The position numbers were made by a program, and so were the translations under genes. Below are positions 37,453 to 46,049 of a DNA stretch of 64,000 nucleotides, in pieces. How positions within the stretch are numbered: the first letter of the stretch is position 1; every line of letters starts with the position of its first letter. The DNA is from Acinetobacter higginsii (GTDB lineage: Bacteria > Pseudomonadota > Gammaproteobacteria > Pseudomonadales > Moraxellaceae): assembly GCF_000369525.1 (NCBI RefSeq), contig NZ_KB850070.1, positions 62,001 through 126,000 of the forward strand, in the 5' to 3' direction. Under the pieces are notes generated by a model. It ran no database searches and was not told where the DNA came from. It saw only the letters and a list, made by a program, of their open reading frames with translations.

Positions 37453-39294
37453 ATGAGCCAAACTACGCAGACCGATATTATTACCCTTGGTGATGTCGCT
37501 ACTCGACTTCCTAACTTCATCACTAAAGTACCTCATATCCTCAATGGTCTTAAACAAGCATATTTGCGAACGCCAACATCTCCTGCTGGTTTAGGTATTG
37601 CCTTTGAAAAAGCAGTCAAGCGTAACCCTCAAGGCATCGCACTGTTATTTGAAGATCAAAGCTATAGTTACCAAGCACTCAATGAGTGGGCAAACCAGAT
37701 TGCACATTACTACTTATCGCTTGGGGCAAAGAAAGGTGATGTGATTGCAGTGATGGTAGAAAACCGTCCTGAACTGATTGCCTCTATCGTTGCTTTGGCA
37801 AAAATTGGGGTCACGATTGCGCTTGTGAATACCTCACAAGTCGGTAAGGTACTCGCGCACAGTATTAATCTGGTCAATCCAATTGCAGTCATTGCAGGGG
37901 AAGAAGTTCGCGCTGCAATTGATGAAGCACGCCAAGACTTAAAAGTTGCTCAAGATCGTTTCCACTGGTTTGCCGATCAAGAAACCCGTAAACATGCAGG
38001 AACGGCACCAGCAGGTTACCTGAACCTTGCCGAACAAATTGATCAATTCCCAAAATTCAATCCATCCACCACACGTACCGTGACAGGTAAAGATGGACTG
38101 TTCTATATCTACACTTCAGGTACCACAGGTTTACCAAAAGCCGTTATTTTCACGCATAGCCGCTGGACATTGGCATATGGCACTTATGGTCATATCCTGA
38201 ATCTAGGTAAAGATGATGTGATGTACGTGACTCTCCCGCTTTACCATGCAACAGGTGTAGTCGTGTGCTGGTGTGGTGTGATTGCAGGCAGTGCCACACT
38301 GGCGGTACGTCGTAAGTATTCAACCAGCGCATTCTGGAAAGATGTACAGAAATTTAATGCCTCTGCGATTGGTTATGTCGGTGAACTGTGTCGTTATCTC
38401 ATCGATGCACCTGCAACAGAACAGGATCGTGCACATCGTGTGACCAAGATGATCGGAAATGGCATGCGTCCGAATATCTGGGGCAAATTCAAAGAACGTT
38501 TTGGCGTCGAAGAAGTGCTTGAACTTTATGCTTCAAGCGAAGGCAACGTTGGTTTTAGCAACATCTTTAACTTTGATAATACGGTTGGCTTCTCCCCAAC
38601 GCCGTATGCAATCGTTGAATTCGACAAAGAGAAGAATGAATTAGTCCGCGATAAGAAAGGTCACTGTAAGAAAGTGAAAACAGGCGAAGTCGGTCTACTG
38701 ATTGGTAAGATCACCAGCCGTTCACCGTTCGATGGCTATACCGATCCTGAAAAGAACAAGTCTGTGATTTTGAAAGATGTGTTTACTCAAGGTGACTCCT
38801 ATTTCAATACAGGTGACTTGGTTCGTGATATTGGTTTCCGCCATGCGCAGTTTGTGGACCGTTTAGGAGATACTTTCCGTTGGAAAGGTGAAAACGTTTC
38901 AACCACAGAAGTTGAAAATATGGTCTGCGAATATGAAAAGATCGTAGAGGCTGTGGTTTATGGCGTGGAAATTCCAAATACCAATGGTCGCGCAGGTATG
39001 GCAGCGATTACTTTGGTTGATGGTGCAGAACTTAATGAAGCGGATTTAAGTGACATGGTCAATGTGTTTAAAAAGTGCTTACCGTCTTATGCCATTCCTG
39101 TTTTCTTACGTGTTCAAGAGAAAGTTGAAACCACAGGTACATTTAAATACCAGAAGAATAAACTGAAAGAAGACGGCTTTAATCCAAGCAAAACTTCTGA
39201 ACGTTTACTGGTTTTATTACCCGGTGCAAGCAGCTATAGTGATGTAAATACTGAGATCTTTGATAATATTCAAAGCTATCAATACCGTTTCTAG
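37453..39294 (+). CDS. Long-chain acyl-CoA synthetase (FATP/VLACS-type)
   Basis: A 613-residue AMP-forming ligase that activates long-chain fatty acids with ATP and CoA. The AMP-binding motif YTSGTTGLPKA lies near residue 220 and the FATP signature YFNTGDLVRDIGFRHAQFVDR near 452, followed by GDTFRWKGENVSTTEVE. The FATP-like arrangement distinguishes it from FadD. AGGA precedes the ATG. It stands alone; a long inverted repeat lies just downstream. Confidence 0.92.
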   Translation: MSQTTQTDIITLGDVATRLPNFITKVPHILNGLKQAYLRTPTSPAGLGIAFEKAVKRNPQGIALLFEDQSYSYQALNEWANQIAHYYLSLGAKKGDVIAVMVENRPELIASIVALAKIGVTIALVNTSQVGKVLAHSINLVNPIAVIAGEEVRAAIDEARQDLKVAQDRFHWFADQETRKHAGTAPAGYLNLAEQIDQFPKFNPSTTRTVTGKDGLFYIYTSGTTGLPKAVIFTHSRWTLAYGTYGHILNLGKDDVMYVTLPLYHATGVVVCWCGVIAGSATLAVRRKYSTSAFWKDVQKFNASAIGYVGELCRYLIDAPATEQDRAHRVTKMIGNGMRPNIWGKFKERFGVEEVLELYASSEGNVGFSNIFNFDNTVGFSPTPYAIVEFDKEKNELVRDKKGHCKKVKTGEVGLLIGKITSRSPFDGYTDPEKNKSVILKDVFTQGDSYFNTGDLVRDIGFRHAQFVDRLGDTFRWKGENVSTTEVENMVCEYEKIVEAVVYGVEIPNTNGRAGMAAITLVDGAELNEADLSDMVNVFKKCLPSYAIPVFLRVQEKVETTGTFKYQKNKLKEDGFNPSKTSERLLVLLPGASSYSDVNTEIFDNIQSYQYRF

Positions 39295-39304
39295 TTTATT
39301 TTTT

Positions 39305-39377
39305 AGCTAAACAAGAGGAAATCGTGCTTTTTATAAACAATCATGCACATGTTTTTAAATTTCCTCTTGTGTTAGCT
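39305..39377. repeat. Long inverted repeat between the acyl-CoA synthetase gene and tRNA-Lys
   Basis: AGCTAAACAAGAGGAAAT (39305-39322) pairs with ATTTCCTCTTGTGTTAGCT (39359-39377), 18 pairs with one bulged base. The 36-nt loop has an inner GTGC/GCAC stem. The right arm overlaps the proposed -35 of the tRNA promoter. It is not followed by a T run. Confidence 0.6.
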
Positions 39378-39394
39378 GAATAAGTTGCTAGAAT
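39367..39394 (+). promoter_or_regulatory. Candidate promoter of the tRNA-Lys pair
   Basis: TTGTGT (39367-39372), 16-bp spacer, TAGAAT (39389-39394), about 75 bp before the first tRNA. Confidence 0.45.
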
Positions 39395-39467
39395 ACGCAA
39401 CATCAAAACGAAGACGCATTTAGAACAAATTAGTTTTTCTTGCGAAGCTTGTTGAAATACATGCTTA

Positions 39468-39543
39468 GGGTCGTTAGCTCAGCTGGTAGAGCAGCGGACT
39501 TTTAATCCGTTGGTCCCGCGTTCGAATCGCGGACGACCCACCA
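39468..39543 (+). tRNA. tRNA-Lys (anticodon TTT), first copy
   Basis: A 76-nt cloverleaf: acceptor GGGTCGT/ACGACCC, D-loop AGCTGGTAGAG, anticodon loop CTTTTAA with TTT at 39501-39503, T-loop GTTCGAATC, and an encoded CCA end. Confidence 0.98.
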
Positions 39544-39659
39544 TCTAATGTTTTGATAATCCTGAAAAGGACTGATAACCGAAAGTTATCAAGATTTGTA
39601 AGACTACGCGCTTTGCTTGTCTTGCAACAATTTTAGAGTGTTACTCTAAAATTCTTTCA
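39544..39659 (+). other. 116-bp spacer between the tRNA-Lys copies, with three hairpins
   Basis: TGATAAC/GTTATCA (39573-39579 with 39585-39591), TTGTAAGAC/GTCTTGCAA (39596-39604 with 39619-39627, one G-U) and TTTTAGAGT/ACTCTAAAA (39631-39639 with 39643-39651). The hairpins are probably processing signals in a dicistronic tRNA precursor. Confidence 0.5.
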
Positions 39660-39735
39660 GGGTCGTTAGCTCAGCTGGTAGAGCAGCGGACTTTTAATCC
39701 GTTGGTCCCGCGTTCGAATCGCGGACGACCCACCA
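39660..39735 (+). tRNA. tRNA-Lys (anticodon TTT), second copy
   Basis: Identical over all 76 nt to the first copy, with encoded CCA; different flanks show it is a true tandem duplicate. Terminator follows. Confidence 0.98.
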
Positions 39736-39741
39736 AATTCT

Positions 39742-39771
39742 AAAAAGCCTCATCAATGATGAGGCTTTTTT
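39742..39771 (+). terminator. Terminator of the tRNA-Lys pair
   Basis: AAAAAGCCTCATC / GATGAGGCTTTTT stem with a three-base loop. Confidence 0.92.
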
Positions 39772-39857
39772 ATTGTCTGCCTAATTTCTTTCAGAAAAAT
39801 GACAGACTGATTTGAATGGCTTCAAGCATCCTTGCTTAAAGCATTACAACCATTGAA

Positions 39858-41012
39858 TTATAAAAATTTCTCTAACACCGAGTTTAAAAAGATATGCCCC
39901 TGCTCGGTACAGGCAATTCGATCCTGATCAGCAATGAGCAGTTTTTTCTCACGCAACTGATGCAAGGTCTCATTCAAATCTTCCAACGCAAGCCCAGTAC
40001 GTTGAGTATAAAATTCAGCAGCCACACCTTGATTTAAACGCAAGGCATTCATCATAAACTCAAACGGCAATTCCTCAGCTTCAATCCGTTTCATTTGTAC
40101 ATGCTCAGCTGGCACTTTGGCTAAATAGTCTTTCGGCAAACGGGTTTTCTGAAAACGATAAATCCCATCTGGTCGGGTGACTTTGCCATGTGCTCCTGCA
40201 CCAATCGCCAGATAATCACCAAATTGCCAATAATTTAAATTATGCGCAGATGGCTTTTCCTTACGCCATGCTGAAACTTCATAATTGACATAACCCTTGG
40301 CTTTTAAATATGCCTCACCCTGCTCCTGAATGTGTTCTAAAACTTCATCTTGAGGCAATACAGGTTGGGTTCGGAAGAAAACCGTGTTTGGCTCAATGGT
40401 CAGTTGATACCAACTAATATGTGTTGCACCCTGCTCCACAGCCAATTTAAGATCCGTTAAGGCTTGTTCTTCTGTTTGCTGGGGTAAACCATGCATCAGA
40501 TCAACATTAACGCGCTCAAAGCCTGCTTGACGTGCCTGCTGAATCGCATCTAATGCATTATTGGCAGAATGGATACGACCTAGCCGTTGTAAATGTTCAG
40601 GATCAAAACTTTGCACACCGAGTGATAAACGATTAATTCCCACCGCCAGATAATCGGCAAATGGATCATGCTCAACCGTCCCTGGATTGGCTTCCAGTGT
40701 AATTTCACAGTCATTTTCAAAGTCTAAACGTGCTTTGAGTTGATCAAACAACCATTGATAACCTTGTGCAGAAATCAGTGATGGCGTACCACCACCAATA
40801 AATACACTGTGGATAGACCGCCCTTGCGCCATTTCAATCTGCGTATCAAAGTCAGCCACTAACGCAGCAAGATATTGCTGTTCCAAATCCAGTGACAATT
40901 GCCCATCAGGGACAGCGTGTGAGTTAAAGTCGCAATAAGGACATTTACGTACACACCACGGCATATGGATATACAAGGACAGTGGGATATTTGCAGGATT
41001 TAACAGACTCAA
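39858..41012 (-). CDS. hemW: Radical SAM haem chaperone HemW
   Basis: A 384-residue radical SAM protein with the cluster motif C-x3-C-x2-C in PWCVRKCPYCDFN. FIGGGTPSL is the SAM-binding glycine-rich block, and the C-terminal HemN-like wHTH domain follows. HemW proteins bind haem and deliver it to respiratory enzymes; they are often mislabelled as coproporphyrinogen dehydrogenase HemN. Its length and the missing HemN-specific N-terminus favour HemW. Monocistronic, divergent from the YdcZ-like gene. Confidence 0.93.
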   Translation of the reverse strand: MSLLNPANIPLSLYIHMPWCVRKCPYCDFNSHAVPDGQLSLDLEQQYLAALVADFDTQIEMAQGRSIHSVFIGGGTPSLISAQGYQWLFDQLKARLDFENDCEITLEANPGTVEHDPFADYLAVGINRLSLGVQSFDPEHLQRLGRIHSANNALDAIQQARQAGFERVNVDLMHGLPQQTEEQALTDLKLAVEQGATHISWYQLTIEPNTVFFRTQPVLPQDEVLEHIQEQGEAYLKAKGYVNYEVSAWRKEKPSAHNLNYWQFGDYLAIGAGAHGKVTRPDGIYRFQKTRLPKDYLAKVPAEHVQMKRIEAEELPFEFMMNALRLNQGVAAEFYTQRTGLALEDLNETLHQLREKKLLIADQDRIACTEQGHIFLNSVLEKFL

Positions 41013-41151
41013 AATACAAGCTCAATGACAGAACCTGATTATTTTAACATGACTCGACTCGGTACAGTTGCAGCTTCAATACGGTATACAACTTATCATC
41101 CCCTAGGTATTCAGTTAGACTGAAAGTATAAAGAACAATTAGACCGATAAT

Positions 41152-41613
41152 ATGATGAAAATTTCCAGCCAACTGCTATTTATTCTGCCGCTTGCTTTAG
41201 GGATTGGAATAGCAATGGCCTTTCAAACGGCAATCAATGCACAGCTCCGAGAGTATCTTAACTCTCCCCTACAAGCCGCCTTACTTTCCTTTTGTATTGG
41301 AACGATTATTCTAGCCCTGTTGGTTTATTTCCAAGGTGCAGACAAACCCAGTTTAACTGAACTTTCACAAATTCCATGGTTTCTCTGGTTAGGTGGATGC
41401 CTTGGGGTTTATGCAATCAGTATGAGCATTTATACTGCACCTAAACTCGGATTTTTAACTTTTTCAGGTTTAGTGATTTTTGGACAATTGGTGATTTCCA
41501 TGCTCATCGACCACTTTGGCTGGTTAGGTACAGACAAAACACCCATTAACTGGCAACGCCTACTGGGCAGTATTGTGATTTTTATTGGTGTGTTATTCAC
41601 ATTACAACGCTAA
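41152..41613 (+). CDS. YdcZ/DUF606-type drug/metabolite transporter-superfamily protein
   Basis: A 153-residue inner-membrane protein with five hydrophobic helices and the DUF606 pattern (ALGIGIAMAFQTAINAQLRE at the N-terminus, GAPxLG-like YTAPKLGFLTFSGLVIFGQL). Members of this small DMT-related family work as half-transporters or homodimers. The ATGATG start has only a weak ribosome site. It lies 30 bp before the MATE pump gene on the same strand. Confidence 0.82.
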   Translation: MMKISSQLLFILPLALGIGIAMAFQTAINAQLREYLNSPLQAALLSFCIGTIILALLVYFQGADKPSLTELSQIPWFLWLGGCLGVYAISMSIYTAPKLGFLTFSGLVIFGQLVISMLIDHFGWLGTDKTPINWQRLLGSIVIFIGVLFTLQR

Positions 41614-41643
41614 TTCTCCCCCATTTTAATAAGAGTAATTTTT

Positions 41644-43005
41644 GTGTCCCATGCCACAACCAAGCGCTTTGAGCTCAAACAGCTATTTCATTTGATGTTT
41701 CCAATTCTGATTACACAGTTTGCCCAAGCTGGATTAGGTTTAATCGATACCATTATGGCTGGTCATCTTTCTGCTACGGATCTGGCTGCGATCGCAGTTG
41801 GTGTTGGATTGTGGATTCCAGTCATGCTGCTCTTTGCCGGAATCATGTTGGCAACAACACCGTTGGTGGCTGAGGCGCGTGGTGCAAGAACACCCGAAAA
41901 AATTCCAACCATTGCGCGCCAGTCTTTGTGGGTTGCGGTGATTCTTGGTGTTGTTGCCATGTTGATTCTGCAATGTATGCCCATGTTTCTGTCCCTGTTT
42001 GGCGTGCCTGAAAGTTTAATACCCAAAGCAAGCCTTTTCTTACATGCAATTGGTTTTGGTATGCCTGCAGTGATGATGTATGCGGCACTACGCAGTTATT
42101 CTGAAGCATTGGGACATCCACGCCCTGTCACAGCCATTAGCTTGATTGCTTTACTGGTATTAATTCCGCTGAACTTTATCTTTATGTATGGCTTTGGGCC
42201 AATTCCAGCATTAGGCAGTGCAGGTTGTGGCTTTGCAACAGCGATCCTGCAATGGCTCATGTTTATCACTTTAGCCATTTATATTTCCAAAGCAAAAGCC
42301 TATCAACAGGCACCGATCTTCACCAAATGGGAAAGAATTGATCCTGTTTGGATTAAACGCATTTTAAAACTGGGTTTACCGATTGGGCTGGCGGTATTTT
42401 TCGAAGTCAGCATTTTCAGTACTGGAGCGATTGTACTGGGGCCACTGGGTGAAAATGCGATTGCAGCTCATCAGATTGCAATTTCGGTTACTTCACAGCT
42501 GTTTATGATTCCGCTGTCCTTAGCCATTGCTTTGACGATTCGTGTTGGCATGTATTATGGCGAACAAAACTGGCATGCAATGCGTCAAGTACAAATTGTG
42601 GGATTGATTACGGCCACAATCTTTGCTGCCTTGACCATGACACTCATTGTGCTTGCACGTCCCTATATCGTGGCTATCTATACCACAGATATTAATGTTA
42701 TTCCTGTGGCGATGTACCTGCTCTGGTTCGCGATGGCTTATCAGCTGATGGATGCATGGCAAGTCAGTGCCGCTGGGTGCTTACGTGGCATGCAGGACAC
42801 TCAAGCGCCGATGTGGATCACCTTAATGGCGTATTGGGTGGTGGCCTTCCCGATCGGTCTATACCTTGCGCGCTATACTGTTTGGGGCGCTGCTGGTGTC
42901 TGGCTCGGCCTGATTATTGGCTTAACGATTGCCTGTGTGCTACTGATCGGCCGTTTATATTTAAACAATAAACGTTTGGCACAGCGTGCAAATCTCAATC
43001 TATAA
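41644..43005 (+). CDS. abeM: MATE-family multidrug efflux pump, AbeM-like
   Basis: A 453-residue, 12-helix MATE transporter that exports cationic drugs in exchange for H+ or Na+. The sequence follows Acinetobacter AbeM closely, with FAQAGLGLIDTIMAGHLSA near the start, GHPRPVTAISLIALL in the middle and GCLRGMQDTQAPMWITLMAY late. The start codon is GTG at 41644; the only nearby ATG (41651) is out of frame. AAGAG about 9 bases upstream is the ribosome site. Probably co-transcribed with the YdcZ-like gene. Confidence 0.92.
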   Translation: MSHATTKRFELKQLFHLMFPILITQFAQAGLGLIDTIMAGHLSATDLAAIAVGVGLWIPVMLLFAGIMLATTPLVAEARGARTPEKIPTIARQSLWVAVILGVVAMLILQCMPMFLSLFGVPESLIPKASLFLHAIGFGMPAVMMYAALRSYSEALGHPRPVTAISLIALLVLIPLNFIFMYGFGPIPALGSAGCGFATAILQWLMFITLAIYISKAKAYQQAPIFTKWERIDPVWIKRILKLGLPIGLAVFFEVSIFSTGAIVLGPLGENAIAAHQIAISVTSQLFMIPLSLAIALTIRVGMYYGEQNWHAMRQVQIVGLITATIFAALTMTLIVLARPYIVAIYTTDINVIPVAMYLLWFAMAYQLMDAWQVSAAGCLRGMQDTQAPMWITLMAYWVVAFPIGLYLARYTVWGAAGVWLGLIIGLTIACVLLIGRLYLNNKRLAQRANLNL

Positions 43006-43058
43006 AAATTAACCCGCATTTAGCATTATTGATTCAGAGCAGCACGGATGCTGCGCTT

Positions 43059-43080
43059 GCCTTGATACGCCCATCAAGGC
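43059..43080 (+). other. Hairpin after the MATE gene
   Basis: GCCTTGAT (43059-43066) pairs exactly with ATCAAGGC (43073-43080). A C run rather than a T run follows, so termination is uncertain. Confidence 0.4.
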
Positions 43081-43194
43081 TCCCCCCTTCACGACATGCT
43101 TACATCACTTAACATTTTGGTATAGGCAATTTAAGTTTTGTCGCCTATGATCAAAGCATCACTTTGAAACTGGATCATCCGAGGTCAAGCACAT

Positions 43195-44487
43195 ATGGCA
43201 AAACATGCAAGCTCTCCCAGTAAGCGTTTTTTTAAACTGGCTGGCATGACCGCAAGTATTGCCAGCAAAAGTGTTGCCAACTCCATTCGCAATCTCACCG
43301 CAGATGAAGAACAAAAAAATGCAGCACGCAGCAAACTGTTCCAAGATATCGGCTTACAAATTGCCGATACCTTAGGTGAAATGAAAGGTGCGGTGATGAA
43401 AGTCGGGCAAATTGCCTCGCAATATAAAGATATCTTCCCACCAGAAGTGGCAAAGGCGATTGCCAAACTACAACGCCAAGCCCCTGCCATGCCTTTTGCA
43501 GCGATTCAGCAACAAGTTGAAAAAGAGCTGGGCAAACCTTTAAACCAGATTTTTAGTTCCTTTGAAACAGAGCCTTTTGCTGCTGCTTCAATTGGTCAAG
43601 TACACCGTGCAGTACTACCAGACGGTCAGGCTGTGGTGGTGAAAGTGCAATATCCTGGTGTAGATCAAGCTTGTGAAAGTGATTTAAAACAGGTTCGTCT
43701 GGCTTTACGCTTAATGGGTGTATTAAAAATTGATAAGAAGCTGCAAGATCAACTGTTTCAGGAAATCCAAGACAGTTTATCTGCCGAACTGAATTATGAA
43801 ATTGAAGCACAAAACCTAGAAGTGTTTAAAACCTTCCATGAAAAGCTGGATGATCAAATCATCATCCCAACCGTGTATAAAGACTATTCATCACGTCGTG
43901 TACTCACGCTCAGTCTTGAGCAGGGTGAGTCCATTGAAACCGCCAGCACATGGTCGGTTGAAACACGTAATCAAATTGGTCGTCGTCTGATTCGCGCTTT
44001 AGGACAGGAAATGTTTTTCTTGAAGCGTTTCCATTGTGACCCACATCCAGGCAATTTTGCTTTCCACGAAGATGGCAGCGTGATTATTTATGATTATGGC
44101 AGTGTTAAAACCCTTTCCCCTGAAATCATTCAGCACTTCAAAGCACTGGTGAATGCAGCGCGCCAAGAGGATATTGCTCAGGTTGAAGATTTGCTGGTTG
44201 AACTGCATTCGATTGCGGAGAAACAGAAATTTCCAAGCGAACTGTATACGCAATGGATTGAAATCCTGTTGCGCCCACTAAGCACCCATTATGACTTTGC
44301 CAAGAACTCATCGCATCACGATGGCATGCTGTTAGTGAAAAAATCCCTGAAATACTGGGATGTGTTTAAACCCTCTCCAGATACCTTGATGGTTAATCGA
44401 ACCATTTCAGGACATTACTGGAACCTTATTCACCTCAAAGTGCATGACAATCTCAATGATTTATTTGAAGAATTGGTCCCGAACTAA
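43195..44487 (+). CDS. ABC1/UbiB-family atypical kinase
   Basis: A 430-residue ABC1 kinase-like protein. The family's K-x-G-Q motif is in GAVMKVGQIASQ (residues ~64-75), with the alanine-rich nucleotide loop AAASIGQVH and catalytic HCDPHPGNF and YDYGSVK blocks. UbiB-type proteins support ubiquinone synthesis; this paralogue lacks the C-terminal membrane helices of UbiB and is shorter, so a different lipid-related role is possible. GAGG precedes the ATG. Terminator follows. Confidence 0.9.
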   Translation: MAKHASSPSKRFFKLAGMTASIASKSVANSIRNLTADEEQKNAARSKLFQDIGLQIADTLGEMKGAVMKVGQIASQYKDIFPPEVAKAIAKLQRQAPAMPFAAIQQQVEKELGKPLNQIFSSFETEPFAAASIGQVHRAVLPDGQAVVVKVQYPGVDQACESDLKQVRLALRLMGVLKIDKKLQDQLFQEIQDSLSAELNYEIEAQNLEVFKTFHEKLDDQIIIPTVYKDYSSRRVLTLSLEQGESIETASTWSVETRNQIGRRLIRALGQEMFFLKRFHCDPHPGNFAFHEDGSVIIYDYGSVKTLSPEIIQHFKALVNAARQEDIAQVEDLLVELHSIAEKQKFPSELYTQWIEILLRPLSTHYDFAKNSSHHDGMLLVKKSLKYWDVFKPSPDTLMVNRTISGHYWNLIHLKVHDNLNDLFEELVPN

Positions 44488-44494
44488 ACTTCAT

Positions 44495-44524
44495 AAAAAT
44501 GCCAATCAGATGATTGGCATTTTT
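44495..44524 (+). terminator. Terminator of the ABC1 kinase gene
   Basis: AAAAATGCCAATCA / TGATTGGCATTTTT stem. Confidence 0.9.
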
Positions 44525-44640
44525 ATTTCTTTCATATTCAAACTTTTAACAAATGAAATGGCTTAAGCAAAGTTCTATATCTCATGCTCGCTGATTCATT
44601 GTTTACAAATAATTTCCAACAAAACTTGAAATGAACAAGA

Positions 44641-44673
44641 TTGACGGCATATATTGTTATGTTATAACATTTC
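44641..44673 (+). promoter_or_regulatory. rpmE2 promoter with Zur-like operator
   Basis: TTGACG (44641-44646), 16 bp, TATAAC (44663-44668). The perfect palindrome ATGTTATAACAT (44659-44670) covers the -10 and lies in GTTATGTTATAACATTTC, very similar to gammaproteobacterial Zur boxes. Confidence 0.65.
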
Positions 44674-44697
44674 TATTAACAATAGGAGTCATTCAAA

Positions 44698-44952
44698 ATG
44701 CGTAAAGATATCCATCCTGCTTATCAACAAGTGTTGTTTCACGATACCAATGCCGATGCCTATTTTTTAATTGGCAGTACACTACAGACCAAACAAACCA
44801 AAGAATATCAAGGTCAGGTCTATCCCTATGTGACGCTTGATATTTCCAGCGCTTCACATCCGTTTTATACAGGTGAAGTTCGCCAAGCCAGCAATGAAGG
44901 TCGTGTCGCAAGCTTTAACAAACGCTTTGCGCGCTTTAACCGCAAAGCTTAA
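44698..44952 (+). CDS. rpmE2: Ribosomal protein L31 type B (zinc-independent)
   Basis: An 84-residue type B L31: [16 protein letters not shown] at the start and [12 protein letters not shown] at the end, with no cysteines and therefore no zinc ribbon. Under zinc starvation such paralogues replace the zinc-binding L31 and release zinc from ribosomes. AGGAG precedes the ATG, and a Zur-like operator overlaps the promoter. Monocistronic with terminator. Confidence 0.95.
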   Translation: MRKDIHPAYQQVLFHDTNADAYFLIGSTLQTKQTKEYQGQVYPYVTLDISSASHPFYTGEVRQASNEGRVASFNKRFARFNRKA

Positions 44953-44991
44953 TTTTCATTTAAGTTTCACACATTAGGCTGTAAGCATTAG

Positions 44992-45032
44992 AAGTCTAAG
45001 GCTATCTCTCCTCCACTTAGACTTCTTTTTTT
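44992..45032 (+). terminator. Terminator of rpmE2
   Basis: AAGTCTAAG (44992-45000) pairs with CTTAGACTT (45016-45024), then C and seven T. Confidence 0.85.
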
Positions 45033-45043
45033 ATGCCTCACTT

Positions 45044-45373
45044 TCAAGAATCCGGCTTGGCCTGTCCCACCACACCATATTCAATCGGTGTTTTGACATA
45101 AAACAAAGAAATTTCCTTGTCATTCAAATAGTCCAATAATTCCGTCGCCTGTTGATTGCTTACCGCAAACTGAATTTGTACGGGCCGATCAGCCAACTCA
45201 AAAAAACTGGCAGAATGAAATAAACCTTGATGATCCACGCCTTCCATCCCTGCCAGTACCGTCGCGCCACGCAAATTCATTTGCTTCGCCACCGCCAATA
45301 ACCATTCACTCATCATTTGTCCCTGATAAGTCCGGTTTTGTGCCGTGTAAAAACTCAGTAAAAATCCATTCAT
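45044..45373 (-). CDS. DUF190 protein, CrcB partner
   Basis: A 109-residue DUF190 protein, a small PII-like fold (MNGFLLSFYTAQNRTYQG, then LRGATVLAGMEGVD). DUF190 genes are commonly linked to crcB and fluoride riboswitches, so a role in fluoride resistance or channel regulation is likely. I use the ATG at 45373, 8 bases after GGAG, rather than 45379 (2 bases) or an overlapping upstream start. Second gene of the crcB unit. Confidence 0.82.
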   Translation of the reverse strand: MNGFLLSFYTAQNRTYQGQMMSEWLLAVAKQMNLRGATVLAGMEGVDHQGLFHSASFFELADRPVQIQFAVSNQQATELLDYLNDKEISLFYVKTPIEYGVVGQAKPDS

Positions 45374-45389
45374 TGTCATCACTCCAAAG

Positions 45390-45770
45390 CTAAGCGGCAC
45401 TCAGCCATTGATGCAAGCTCATACCTAAAATGGTAAACAGCAATGATCCAATTACATGAATCAAAATTGCTGCGCAGGCATAACCCAATTTACCGCTTTG
45501 TAATAAAGCAATAATCTCGGCAGAAAAGGTCGAAAATGTGGTTAATGCACCGCAGAAGCCTGTAATCACAAATAGTTTGTAATTTGGACTCAGTGAGCTT
45601 TGAGAAAAATAAGAAATTGCAAAACCAATAATAAAGCCACCAACAAAGTTAACCGTGACTGTACCTAAAGGAATATTGGGAAAAATTGGATTAAGTTTTA
45701 AACCCAAGAACCAACGCAACCATGCACCAAGTACCGAGCCAAGCGCGATTGAGAGTAAAGGATAATACAT
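45390..45770 (-). CDS. crcB: Fluoride channel CrcB (Fluc)
   Basis: A 126-residue, four-helix dimeric fluoride exporter. Signature residues occur in IPLGTVTVNFVGGFIIGF (the conserved Asn) and GFCGALTTFSTFSAE (Phe-box and T/S track). GGAG precedes the ATG by 6 bases and overlaps the last codons of a 24-codon leader ORF. A fluoride riboswitch lies about 135 bp upstream. Confidence 0.96.
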   Translation of the reverse strand: MYYPLLSIALGSVLGAWLRWFLGLKLNPIFPNIPLGTVTVNFVGGFIIGFAISYFSQSSLSPNYKLFVITGFCGALTTFSTFSAEIIALLQSGKLGYACAAILIHVIGSLLFTILGMSLHQWLSAA

Positions 45771-45773
45771 GGC

Positions 45774-45848
45774 TTACTCCACACATCGCGCAGGAGATAA
45801 AGCGACATTTAACATGGATAGATCAACGTTTTTTTGATTATTTTTCAT
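45774..45848 (-). CDS. Candidate 24-residue leader peptide between riboswitch and crcB
   Basis: A short frame beginning ATG at 45848 with GGAG 7 bases upstream, encoding MKNNQKNVDLSMLNVALSPA plus four residues. Its TAA ends 3 bases before the crcB start codon, and the crcB ribosome site lies inside its last codons. This arrangement is typical of translational coupling. No family known; real expression is unproven. Confidence 0.4.
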   Translation of the reverse strand: MKNNQKNVDLSMLNVALSPARCVE

Positions 45849-45904
45849 CTGCGAACTCCAAAATGGGAACAGAGCACGCACGAACCTACGCCCCCTGTTC
45901 AGGG

Positions 45905-45961
45905 TAACGTAGGCATCATTAGCCACAGTGGCGGTTTGTAATAGGAGGAATGCCATCTCCT
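45905..45961 (-). ncRNA. Fluoride riboswitch (crcB motif)
   Basis: On the minus strand the conserved aptamer strings appear in order: GGAGATGGCATTCCTCC, then AACCGCC, then GGCTAATGATGCCTAC. These match the crcB motif aptamer and pseudoknot. The terminal CCTACG can instead pair with CGTAGG 18 bases downstream, flanking a CCCTGAACAGGG stem, giving a plausible expression platform. A TTGAGT-16-TATTTT promoter (45969-45996) precedes it. Confidence 0.92.
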
Positions 45962-46049
45962 TTGTTCTAAAATAACATAATTTTTAGACAACTCAACTGC
46001 TGTTTTTAAGCTGCAAGCAACTGTGTATAAAACTCAAGTTATCCACAAT

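Noticed and set aside
39468..39735. Assembly duplication of tRNA-Lys
   Set aside because: The copies are identical but their flanks and the 116-bp spacer differ, which is normal for tandem tRNA genes.
39858..41012. HemN coproporphyrinogen dehydrogenase
   Set aside because: The length and N-terminus fit HemW better.
45774..45956. 60-codon version of the ORF upstream of crcB
   Set aside because: Its 5' part overlaps the fluoride aptamer and it has no ribosome site; only the 24-codon version with GGAG is plausible.
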